Below, in pieces: positions 31,315 to 38,601 of a stretch of DNA of 39,428 bases. The stretch is taken from the NCBI GenBank assembly GCA_045540355.1, contig JAZQHB010000046.1:1-39428 (forward strand), in the 5' to 3' direction. Under the pieces are notes generated by a model that made no database searches, was not told the DNA's origin, and was given only the letters and a program-made list of their open reading frames with translations. This DNA comes from RGIG2945 sp045540355 (GTDB lineage: Bacteria; Bacillota; Clostridia; Oscillospirales; Acutalibacteraceae). The position numbers were made by a program, and so were the translations under genes. Each line of letters begins with the position of its first letter. Positions within the stretch are counted from its first letter, which is position 1.

Positions 31315-33387
31315 ATGTATAGAACACTGTTCTGTAACGACATCCGTGATGAACACATCGGAAAAACAGTTCAGCTTGCAGGCTGGGTTGATGTTATCCG
31401 TGACCACGGCGGCGTTATATTCCTTGATCTTCGTGACTATACAGGCGTAACACAGGTAATCATCCACAACGAGGAGCTTCTCAAAAATGTTAACCGCGAA
31501 ACTGTTATCTCGGTAAGCGGTGTTGTTGAAAAACGAGATCCCGACACAGTTAATGAAAAAATTGCAACAGGTTATGTTGAGCTTGTTGCCGATACTTTAC
31601 AGGTACTCGGCAAGAGCAAAAACATGATGCCCTTTGAGGTAAGAGCATCAAGACAGAGCAAGGACGAACTTCGTCTTAAATATCGCTATCTTGATTTGCG
31701 TAATCCCATAAATCACAACAACCTTGTTATCCGTTCAAAGATTATCCGCCATCTTCGCAACAAGATGGAGAGCATGAACTTCCTTGATATGCAGACACCT
31801 ATCCTCACTGCATCATCTCCCGAGGGTGCTCGTGACTTCCTGGTTCCGAGCCGTAAGCATCCGGGCAAGTTCTATGCACTTCCCCAGGCACCGCAGCAGT
31901 TCAAGCAGTTGTTGATGGTATCAGGCTTTGACAGATACTTCCAGGTTGCTCCCTGCTTCCGTGATGAAGATGCCCGTGCTGACCGTTCACCCGGTGAATT
32001 CTATCAGCTCGACTTTGAAATGGCTTTTGCCACTCAGGAAGAAGTTTTAGAGGTTTGTGAAGATGTTATCTATGACACATTCACAACTTTCTCCGATAAA
32101 AAGGTTACTCCGAGACCTTTCCGCCGTATCACTTACGCTGATGCTATGATGACTTACGGTTCAGATAAACCCGACCTTCGCAATCCGCTTATAATCTGTG
32201 ACCTTACTGATTATTTTGCAGATGTTGACTTCCCCGCATTTAAGGGTAAGCCCGTCAGAGGTATCGTTGCAAACTGTCAGGGTAAATCAAAGAAATTCTT
32301 TGAAGACTCACTCAAGTTTGCTACATCTGATGCAGTCGGACTCGGCGGTCTCGGTTACATCACTCTTAAAGAGGGTGTATTTGCAGGACCTATCGCAAAA
32401 TTCCTCACAGACGAGAAAAAAGCTGAAATCGTTGAACTCACAGGCGTTAAAGAGGGCGAAACACTCTTCTTCATCTGTGACGAAAAGAAGAACGATACAG
32501 AAAAAAAAGCAGGTCACATCCGCACATGGCTTGCAGGCAAAGACCAGCTCGATCTCATTCGTGATGATGCTTTTGAATTCTGCTTCGTTGTCGACTTCCC
32601 GATGTATGAATTAGATGAAGAAACAGGCGAACCGATATTCACTCACAACCCATTCTCAATGCCTCAAGGCGGTATGGACGCACTTTTGGGCGACGACCCG
32701 ACAGAAGTTCTTGCATATCAGTACGACCTTGTATGTAACGGTATTGAATTGGCATCAGGTGCGGTTCGTAACCACGATATTGATATAATGAAAAAGGCAT
32801 TTGAAATTGCAGGCTATTCAGAAGATGAGCTCAAATCCCGTTTCAATGCACTTTATACCGCTTTCCAGTACGGTGCTCCTCCCCACGCAGGTATGGCACC
32901 CGGTATTGACAGAATGGTAATGCTTCTCACAGATGAAGAAAAAATCCTTGATGTTATCGCATTCCCGCTTAACGGTAATGCACAGGATTTACTCCTCGGT
33001 GCTCCGAGCGAAGTTACAAATCAGCAGCTTGAGGATGTTCATCTTTTAGGTAACGGTAGTGCTCTTGCAGGCAGAGCAACCGATAAAACTTCAAAATCCG
33101 CACAGACAAAGCGTTCTACATTCGGCAGTGCACAGCAACTCAATCAGCTTTCACTTACCGAGGACGAAGAAGCAGTAATGCAGGATATCTTCAAGTCAAT
33201 GAACGAAAAAGAAGCAACACTCAAAGACATTGATACAGAAAATGTCGAAGAAATGATTTATGTAATGCCTATGACCAATGTACTCCGTGAAGATGAACGC
33301 AAGCAGCCCTTCACAAGAGAGAGTCTTCTTGAAGGTGCTCCCGAGAGAAGCGATGACAGTTGGCAAGTGCCCAGACTTGTAAAGTGA
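31315..33387 (+). CDS. aspS: Nondiscriminating aspartyl-tRNA synthetase fused to GatC
   Basis: 690 residues, about 100 more than a usual bacterial AspRS. Residues 1-105 are the OB-fold anticodon domain; His31 in RDHGGVIF is a residue reported for AspRS that also charges tRNA-Asn. The class II core has LKYRYLDLRNP, motif 2 FRDEDARADR (215-224) and motif 3 GIDRMVML (530-537), with the bacterial insertion domain at about 290-420. AspRS ends near 577. A Ser/Lys/Ala-rich linker (about 578-600) leads to residues 601-690, which read as GatC: LSLTEDEEAVMQDIF, KDIDTENVEEM, MPMTNVLREDE and DDSWQVPRLVK match GatC blocks in order. No separate gatC is present in the operon. An AGGAGG is upstream of the ATG. 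Confidence 0.93.
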   Translation: MYRTLFCNDIRDEHIGKTVQLAGWVDVIRDHGGVIFLDLRDYTGVTQVIIHNEELLKNVNRETVISVSGVVEKRDPDTVNEKIATGYVELVADTLQVLGKSKNMMPFEVRASRQSKDELRLKYRYLDLRNPINHNNLVIRSKIIRHLRNKMESMNFLDMQTPILTASSPEGARDFLVPSRKHPGKFYALPQAPQQFKQLLMVSGFDRYFQVAPCFRDEDARADRSPGEFYQLDFEMAFATQEEVLEVCEDVIYDTFTTFSDKKVTPRPFRRITYADAMMTYGSDKPDLRNPLIICDLTDYFADVDFPAFKGKPVRGIVANCQGKSKKFFEDSLKFATSDAVGLGGLGYITLKEGVFAGPIAKFLTDEKKAEIVELTGVKEGETLFFICDEKKNDTEKKAGHIRTWLAGKDQLDLIRDDAFEFCFVVDFPMYELDEETGEPIFTHNPFSMPQGGMDALLGDDPTEVLAYQYDLVCNGIELASGAVRNHDIDIMKKAFEIAGYSEDELKSRFNALYTAFQYGAPPHAGMAPGIDRMVMLLTDEEKILDVIAFPLNGNAQDLLLGAPSEVTNQQLEDVHLLGNGSALAGRATDKTSKSAQTKRSTFGSAQQLNQLSLTEDEEAVMQDIFKSMNEKEATLKDIDTENVEEMIYVMPMTNVLREDERKQPFTRESLLEGAPERSDDSWQVPRLVK

Positions 33388-33397
33388 GGTGTATGAG

Positions 33398-34582
33398 ATG
33401 AAATATTATGTAACACAACTTAACGATAAAGGAAATATCGCAGTTGACGATACACTTCTTGTAAAGGGTGCAGTCACATCTGCAGGTTCTCGTATTCTTG
33501 ACGGCTTCAAACCGCTTTTCTCCGCAGAAGCGGTTGAACGCCTTGAAAGTAAAGGTTATTCTGTTTCGGGAAAAACCCATGTCGGTGAATTCGGTCTTGA
33601 CCTCGTCGGTGAATTTTCCTATTATTCAGAAAAAGAAGATGAACTCAAGGGTGCAGCGGCTGAACTCGTTGCAAACGGTGATGTTAAAGCAGCATTGGGC
33701 GTTGATATAAACGGTGCTCCCAGACGAGCTGCAGCCATGTCAGGCGTAAAATTCTTGAAAACAACTTACGGTACAGTATCCCGTTACGGTGTTATCTCAA
33801 CTGCCGCTTCAGGTGAAACCGTCGGTGTTTACGGCAAGGATACAGATTCAATCAAAGAGGTCGTATCAGTTATCGCAGGTCATGACGACAAGGACGGCAC
33901 AAGTTTACGCCACGACAGCTATGAATACAAAAACGACCTTGATATTACTTCAATGAAAGTATGTATCATCAAAGACCTTGTAAACAAGGCTGATGATGCG
34001 GTCAAGGCTGAAATCAACGCTTTTGTTGATTCACTCAAGGCTGACGGCGTTACGGTTGATGAAATTGACTGCAACCTTTTTGAAATCGCAAACACAGCCT
34101 GGCAGATTCTTATGACTGCCGAAACCTGCAACAATGTTTCCCGCTATGACGGTGTTAAATACGGTCACCGTGCAAAGGAATACAGAAACATTGACGAATT
34201 ATATGTAAACTCCAGAACAGAGGGCTTCAACTTCCTCACAAAGGCAGTTATTCTCTACGGCTCTGATGTTCTTTCAAAGAACCGTTATAAGGATTGCTAC
34301 GATAAGTCACTCCGCGTTCGCAGAGTTGTTGCTGAAGGTATTGAAAAGATACTTGCTGACTACGACGCAATTCTCACTCCCGTTTGTTCTTCAGCTAAAT
34401 ACGAAGCTTATGATATAAACGAGGCATTTGTAAAAGTATTTGATGAAAGCGTGTTTACCGCAACAGCTAACCTCACAGGTATCCCCGCACTTGCTTGCGG
34501 TAAGGTTCAGCTTATCGGTAAAGCTTTCGCTGAAAGCACACTTTTAAGCCTTGCAAAGAGTGTTGAAAGGAAAGGTGAATGA
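33398..34582 (+). CDS. GatA-like amidase homologue lacking the catalytic triad
   Basis: 394 residues against about 485 for GatA. The first 65 or so residues of GatA are missing. NIAVDDTLLVKG aligns with PIAIKDNICTKG of active GatA, placing Asp17 at the catalytic Lys. The GGSSGGS loop with the cis-Ser is replaced by EDELKGAAAE with a deletion of several residues, and GVDINGAPRR aligns with GSDTGGSIRQ, so the nucleophile Ser is Ala107. Elsewhere the relationship is clear: TTYGTVSRYG, AGHDDKDGTS, NNVSRYDGVKYG, SRTEGF and LTPV. The frame is intact, so it is not simple decay. ATG at 33398 has GAGGTG seven bases upstream. It probably keeps a structural role with GatB and the GatC domain. Confidence 0.9.
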   Translation: MKYYVTQLNDKGNIAVDDTLLVKGAVTSAGSRILDGFKPLFSAEAVERLESKGYSVSGKTHVGEFGLDLVGEFSYYSEKEDELKGAAAELVANGDVKAALGVDINGAPRRAAAMSGVKFLKTTYGTVSRYGVISTAASGETVGVYGKDTDSIKEVVSVIAGHDDKDGTSLRHDSYEYKNDLDITSMKVCIIKDLVNKADDAVKAEINAFVDSLKADGVTVDEIDCNLFEIANTAWQILMTAETCNNVSRYDGVKYGHRAKEYRNIDELYVNSRTEGFNFLTKAVILYGSDVLSKNRYKDCYDKSLRVRRVVAEGIEKILADYDAILTPVCSSAKYEAYDINEAFVKVFDESVFTATANLTGIPALACGKVQLIGKAFAESTLLSLAKSVERKGE

Positions 34583-34584
34583 AT

Positions 34585-36009
34585 ATGAAATACGAAATCG
34601 TCATCGGCCTTGAAACCCATGTTGAATTAAACACAAATTCTAAAATTTTCTGCTCATGCGGCGGTCATTCTTCTCCGAAAGAGCCCAATGACTGCGTATG
34701 CCCCGCTTGCTCCGGTATGCCGGGTATGCTCCCCGTAATGAACAAGAGAGTTGTTGAGTTGGCAGTTACTGCAGGTCTTATGCTCAACTGTAACATCAAC
34801 AAATATACAACATTTGATAAGAAAAATTACTACTACCCCGACCTTCCCTGTGCTTATCAGATTACACAGCTCAATCACCCCATCTGCACAGACGGTTGCG
34901 TTACATTGAAGACATCAGAGGGTGCCCGTGATATCCGCATCAAGCAGATTCACATGGAAGAAGACGCAGGTAAATTAGTACACGGCGGTAATTCTTCATT
35001 CGTTGATTTCAACCGTACAAGTGTCCCGCTTATCGAAATCGTTACACAGCCCGATTTCCGCAGTGCAGAAGAGGTTGTAACATACCTCAACAAGCTGAAA
35101 TCAATGTTCATCTCGGGCGGTATTTCGGAATGTGAAGAAGGTGCAATGCGTTGCGATGTTAACATCTCCGTCCGTCCCGAAGGCTCCGAAGAATTCGGTG
35201 TTCGTACAGAAATCAAGAATATGGCTTCATTTGAGGCTATTGAACGAGCTATCAAGTACGAATCACAAAGACACATCGATGCAATTGAATTTGAAACAGA
35301 AGAGCTTGTTCAGGAAACAAGACGCTTTGACGATGTCAGCGGTAAGACCTTTGCAATGCGTAACAAGGAAACAGAAGCTGACTACCGTTACTTCCCCGAT
35401 GCAAACTTAATGCCGATTATCATCGACGATGAATGGCTCGAGGAAATCAAGGCGGCTAAACCCGAAGCTATCGACGAAAAAGCTGAACAGTACAGACTTG
35501 CAGGTATCTCCGATAAGGAAATTGATATGCTTATGTCAAACCATAAGATTTCATCACTTCTTGATGATACAATCGCACTCGGCTGTAATGCTAAAGATAC
35601 CGCTGCCTGGATTCTTACAGACTGTGCAGGTATTCTCCGTAAAGACGGCAAGACTTTCAACGACCTTGCTGTTACCGCAGAAAAGCTTGCAGCTATCATC
35701 AAGATGGTAGACGAAGGCAAAATCAACAGAAACATCGGTAAGAAAATTCTTATCGCAGTTGTTGAAAGCGATGTTGACCCGATCGCTTACTGCAAAGAAA
35801 ACGGCTTTGACAAGAAGGTCGATGCATCTGCTGTTGAGAGCGTCATAGACGGCGTTATAGCTAATAATCCGCAAGCTATTGCAGATTACAAGGCAGGCAA
35901 AACAAAGGCTCTTATGGCACTCTTCGGAGCTTGTATGAAAGAGCTTAAGGGTGCTGCCGATCCCGCAGTTATCAAAGAGCTTCTTGAAAACAAAGTCAAG
36001 AGTTTATAA
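34585..36009 (+). CDS. gatB: Asp-tRNA(Asn)/Glu-tRNA(Gln) amidotransferase subunit B
   Basis: 474 residues and intact. It opens YEIVIGLETHVEL, followed by the zinc-site cysteines in FCSCGG and CVCPACSGMPG, then YYYPDLPCAYQITQLN, IHMEEDAGKL, SVPLIEIVTQPD and MRCDVNISVRP, all standard GatB kinase-cradle blocks. The C-terminal helical and YqeY-like tail (about 330-474) that holds the tRNA is present. GatB phosphorylates the misacylated Asp and receives ammonia. ATG 34585 has AAGGTG seven bases upstream; an ATG at 34579 overlaps the previous stop as ATGA and may give coupling. Last gene before a strong terminator. Confidence 0.96.
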   Translation: MKYEIVIGLETHVELNTNSKIFCSCGGHSSPKEPNDCVCPACSGMPGMLPVMNKRVVELAVTAGLMLNCNINKYTTFDKKNYYYPDLPCAYQITQLNHPICTDGCVTLKTSEGARDIRIKQIHMEEDAGKLVHGGNSSFVDFNRTSVPLIEIVTQPDFRSAEEVVTYLNKLKSMFISGGISECEEGAMRCDVNISVRPEGSEEFGVRTEIKNMASFEAIERAIKYESQRHIDAIEFETEELVQETRRFDDVSGKTFAMRNKETEADYRYFPDANLMPIIIDDEWLEEIKAAKPEAIDEKAEQYRLAGISDKEIDMLMSNHKISSLLDDTIALGCNAKDTAAWILTDCAGILRKDGKTFNDLAVTAEKLAAIIKMVDEGKINRNIGKKILIAVVESDVDPIAYCKENGFDKKVDASAVESVIDGVIANNPQAIADYKAGKTKALMALFGACMKELKGAADPAVIKELLENKVKSL

Positions 36010-36017
36010 TCAAAATC

Positions 36018-36059
36018 AAAAATCTCCTCAAGAACTTATGTTCTCGGGGAGATTTTTTT
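36018..36059 (+). terminator. Terminator of the aspS-gat operon
   Basis: AATCTCC pairs with GGAGATT, continued by an inner AGAAC/GTTCT stem, and ends in TTTTTTT. It may also serve the convergent phosphodiesterase gene. Confidence 0.85.
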
Positions 36060-36060
36060 G

Positions 36061-36840
36061 CTATATCCTATTCACCAACGACCTGCCTTCCCATTCGGGA
36101 GCAGGTTCGAGACCCATTACATCAGCTATTGTCGGAGCTATGTCAAGAAGTGATGTTGCTTCATTGAGTTCGCCCGGTGTGAACTCTTTTCCGCGGAAGA
36201 AAAACGGAATTGTCATGTGCTCGGGTATATCCATTCCGTGTGAACGCTCACTGCCGCCGTGGTCAGCAACTATGATTATCGTGTATTCATCGCCGAATTT
36301 TTCGATTACCCTTTTTGCATTATCAATCGCAACTGATATTCTGTTGAGATATTCCTCGCTCATCCAGCCATGATTATGACCGCCTCCGTCGGTTTCCACC
36401 AAATACAGAAATGCAAAATCAGGCTTAAATTCCTCTATCGTTTCTAACGCATCATCGGTCAATAAAGTATCAGTATCCTCTTTCATATATGCACTGATAT
36501 ATTTCGCAATTTTGAGTGATCCGGGAACTGCGATATCCCTGAGGGGTTCCCAACCGTAAAACATTACAGAAACTCCTCGGCTTTGATTAACGACCTCAAA
36601 AATACCGTCAACAGGTCTTACCTGAGGCACATAGGTATTGGTTAAAATACCGTGTCTTTGCGGTGTTACGGAGTGTGTCATTGAAAAATGACAGGGCAAT
36701 GTGACCGACGGCATAACAGATTGTGCGTTATATGTGTATAAACAATCCTTTTCCAGCTGCTTAACATAATCATTTCCGCACGCTTTCAGTCCGTCGGGTC
36801 TCATGCCGTCAATCGATATTAAAATTACTTTATTCTTCAT
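36061..36840 (-). CDS. Type I phosphodiesterase / nucleotide pyrophosphatase-like hydrolase
   Basis: 259 residues of the alkaline-phosphatase superfamily, apparently cytoplasmic since no signal is seen. Metal and nucleophile sites: Asp in VILISIDGMRPDG, Thr in MPSVTLPCHFSM, LVETDGGGHNHG, and VADHGGSERSHG. Substrate is unknown, possibly a phosphonate, nucleotide or phospholipid head group. The ATG at 36840 has GGTG eight bases before it and overlaps the ClC gene by 11 bases; longer in-frame starts lie within ClC coding sequence and lack the family N-terminus. Co-transcribed with ClC. Confidence 0.87.
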   Translation of the reverse strand: MKNKVILISIDGMRPDGLKACGNDYVKQLEKDCLYTYNAQSVMPSVTLPCHFSMTHSVTPQRHGILTNTYVPQVRPVDGIFEVVNQSRGVSVMFYGWEPLRDIAVPGSLKIAKYISAYMKEDTDTLLTDDALETIEEFKPDFAFLYLVETDGGGHNHGWMSEEYLNRISVAIDNAKRVIEKFGDEYTIIIVADHGGSERSHGMDIPEHMTIPFFFRGKEFTPGELNEATSLLDIAPTIADVMGLEPAPEWEGRSLVNRI

Positions 36841-38098
36841 CACTTTCACCATCTTCTGTATTTTTTTCAATTTCCGACAGCTTCGGAAACTTAAAAATCT
36901 GACTTGCATACAAGCTGCTCTTGCCCGACAATACAAATGCGATTACGCACATTAAGGCAAACAGCGGAAGATTTGCACTGCCGAACATCTCCACGCTCAA
37001 CACAATTGATGCCAGCGGACTGTTTGTAGTACAACAGAAAAGACCGACTAATCCGAGTGTCGCAGCAACGCCCACATCAAGACCGAGTATCATTCCCACA
37101 AGACCGCCAAAGGTTGCACCTATGCAGAATGTCGGTACAATCTCGCCGCCTTTAAAGCCCGCAGCTAATGTAACTGCGGTAAAAATGATTTTCAACAGAA
37201 AAGAATACCAGTCCACTTCTCCGTCAAATGCTTTGAATACCATTTCCATTCCCGCACCGTTGAAGCGTTGGTCACCGACTAACAGTGTCAGCACAACAAT
37301 TACAACTGCACCGATTATAATTCTGAGCCAATCATTTTGAATATATTTCTTTGCAAGGTGCTCTGATTTGTGGAAAATATAACACATTGCCATGCCGAGA
37401 AACGACACTAAAACAGCAAGCAGAATGAATTTCCAGCCGTTTTGCCAACTCAGAGCAACTGCTTCTTTTTGTATGTTAGTTTCTGCATGAACACCCAAAG
37501 CTGACGATATCCTGCTTGCAACCAACGCAGATAAAAAACAAGGCAACAATGCAGGAGTGTATATATTCCCGATTGATTCAAACTCCATTGTGAATAAACA
37601 AGCGGTCAGCGGTGTTCCGAAAACTCCCGCAAAAACCGCACTCATTCCACTCATAATCAAAACTGTTCGTTCGCGTTTTTTTAAGCGAAACACTTTGTTG
37701 ATTAAAGATGCAATCGAACTGCCTATCTGTAAAGCCGCACCCTCGCGACCTGCTGAACCGCCAAGAAGGTGTGTTATTGCGGTGGATATAAAAATTGCCG
37801 GTGTTATCAGAGGATTTACCCTTTTGTTCGTCAGGACAGATTCAATAACTTCGTTTGTTCCGCGATTAGTCTGCAATTTGAAAATACGATAAACAGCAAC
37901 AATCACAAGACCGCCGACGGGCAATAAAAATATCAGCCAATTATTATTGGCACGAAGTTGTGTTACAAAGTGCAGAGTGTGATAAAACAACGCACCTGAC
38001 AAACCGCCGACCGAACCCATCAGAACGCCCAAAAGTCCCCATTTAAGAAACTTCAGAAGATACTGCATCGGTTTTTCAATTTTAGTTGGAAATGTCAT
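36830..38098 (-). CDS. ClC-family chloride channel or H+/Cl- antiporter
   Basis: 422 residues with about ten or more membrane helices. Selectivity-filter blocks are visible: GGSAGREGAALQIGSS (the Glu in GREGA is the gating Glu), GVFGTPLTACLFTMEFE and FKGGEIVPTFCIGATFGG. NSPLASIVLSVEMFG is the usual later block. No CBS domain follows. MEFE offers an acidic residue near the position used for proton coupling in the E. coli antiporter, but antiport versus channel is not decidable. AAAGGAAA precedes the ATG. A promoter with TTGCAA/TATAAT is upstream and shares a palindrome with the toxin promoter. Confidence 0.92.
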   Translation of the reverse strand: MTFPTKIEKPMQYLLKFLKWGLLGVLMGSVGGLSGALFYHTLHFVTQLRANNNWLIFLLPVGGLVIVAVYRIFKLQTNRGTNEVIESVLTNKRVNPLITPAIFISTAITHLLGGSAGREGAALQIGSSIASLINKVFRLKKRERTVLIMSGMSAVFAGVFGTPLTACLFTMEFESIGNIYTPALLPCFLSALVASRISSALGVHAETNIQKEAVALSWQNGWKFILLAVLVSFLGMAMCYIFHKSEHLAKKYIQNDWLRIIIGAVVIVVLTLLVGDQRFNGAGMEMVFKAFDGEVDWYSFLLKIIFTAVTLAAGFKGGEIVPTFCIGATFGGLVGMILGLDVGVAATLGLVGLFCCTTNSPLASIVLSVEMFGSANLPLFALMCVIAFVLSGKSSLYASQIFKFPKLSEIEKNTEDGESDEE

Positions 38099-38136
38099 TG
38101 TTTTTTCCTTTTCTTTTTAAATTATAATATCGATTC

Positions 38137-38165
38137 ATTATACTACATCATCAACTAACTTGCAA
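38137..38165 (-). promoter_or_regulatory. Promoter of the ClC-phosphodiesterase operon
   Basis: Minus strand TTGCAA, 17-base spacer, TATAAT. The -35 is inside the left arm of the large inverted repeat at 38151-38197. Confidence 0.55.
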
Positions 38166-38197
38166 GCACTCGTTTCGGGTGCTTGCAAGTTAGTTGA
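38151..38197. repeat. 22-bp inverted repeat between divergent promoters
   Basis: Two 22-base arms (38151-38172 and 38176-38197) around a TTT loop pair at every position, one being G-T. The left arm holds the -35 of the ClC promoter and the right arm ends in the -35 of the toxin promoter. The central AAGCACTCGTTT.GGGTGCTT core recurs at 38500-38520. It could be an operator or a structural element. Confidence 0.75.
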
Positions 38198-38222
38198 CAC
38201 GACCAAACAAAAGTGCTATAAT
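38194..38222 (+). promoter_or_regulatory. Consensus promoter of the type I toxin mRNA
   Basis: TTGACA, 17-base spacer, TATAAT with TGC before it: both hexamers perfect. Start of transcription should be near 38229, giving a leader of about 64 bases. Confidence 0.85.
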
Positions 38223-38292
38223 TTTGTCGAAATAAGGTGAACCTACAACGGTAGGCGGTTAATCTTGCCCTCGGATTCGGGGGTGGTGCCCT

Positions 38293-38382
38293 ATGTACAT
38301 AACTACTCAGGATTTATTTCAGTTTAGTATTGTTATAATTTCGATTATAACGCTTGTATTAACGGCAACAAAAAAGAAATAA
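38293..38382 (+). CDS. Putative type I toxin (holin-like, TxpA/BsrG type), 29 residues
   Basis: MYITTQDLFQF, a single hydrophobic span (SIVIISIITLVLTA), and a lysine tail (TKKK): the usual form of small membrane-damaging toxins of type I toxin-antitoxin systems in Firmicutes and of putative holin-like toxins. The ribosome site GGGGGTGG at 38279-38286 can pair with upstream CCCTCG (38268-38273) in a tight hairpin, and CCTAC/GTAGG forms another in the leader, as expected for translationally silenced toxin mRNA. The stop codon lies inside a strong bidirectional terminator. A convergent antisense promoter lies downstream. Too short for routine gene calling. Confidence 0.78.
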   Translation: MYITTQDLFQFSIVIISIITLVLTATKKK

Positions 38383-38467
38383 TCGCCTTTCCCCGTCAAA
38401 AGTAAGGCGATTATTTCTTTAATCTAATTCTTTAGAGGGTAAACCGTCTATACGATTCCCTTATTTC
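38366..38467 (-). ncRNA. Putative antisense RNA antitoxin (RatA/SR4-like arrangement)
   Basis: A strong minus-strand promoter at 38474-38501 would start an RNA near 38467 that runs toward the toxin gene and ends at the shared hairpin 38373-38420, with TTTTTT on this strand. The RNA of about 100 bases is complementary to the 3' end of the toxin mRNA, including its last codons. This is the geometry of txpA/ratA and bsrG/SR4. No open frame is seen in it. Its existence is inferred from promoter and terminator. Confidence 0.65.
38373..38420. terminator. Shared bidirectional terminator of toxin mRNA and antisense RNA
   Basis: A perfect 17-base-pair stem (arms 38373-38389 and 38404-38420, containing AATAATCGCCTT) with a 14-base loop. 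The left arm overlaps the toxin's lysine codons and stop. The minus-strand T-tract is the stronger. Confidence 0.88.
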
Positions 38468-38473
38468 ATTTAT

Positions 38474-38501
38474 ATTATATCATACATACAGATTTTGTCA
38501 A
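38474..38501 (-). promoter_or_regulatory. Promoter of the antisense RNA
   Basis: Minus strand TTGACA, 16-base spacer, TATAAT with TGA before it (extended -10): both hexamers perfect. It faces the toxin gene, and no protein-coding gene starts downstream of it for more than 300 bases in that direction. Confidence 0.8.
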
Positions 38502-38525
38502 GCACTCGTTTAGGGTGCTTTTTTG
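38500..38525 (+). terminator. Hairpin with T-run, copy of the core of the 38151 repeat
   Basis: AAGCACTC pairs with GGGTGCTT (one G-T) around GTTTA and is followed by TTTTTT on the plus strand. It can stop plus-strand readthrough from the toxin gene and abuts the antisense -35. It matches the centre of the inverted repeat at 38151-38197. Confidence 0.6.
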
Positions 38526-38601
38526 TTTTAATCTGAAAAAAATCAGCGGTTGTGCCGAAGCACAACCGCCGTTTTGTTTAGGTCATGTTGCTAAAATTAA
38601 A

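Noticed and set aside
32308..32517. Antisense open frames in aspS, gatB and other genes
   Set aside because: They lie opposite strongly conserved coding regions, have no ribosome sites and no family resemblance.
33398..34582. gatA as a frameshifted pseudogene
   Set aside because: The reading frame is continuous, has a good ribosome site, ordinary codon use and operon spacing; only the catalytic residues and N-terminus are changed.
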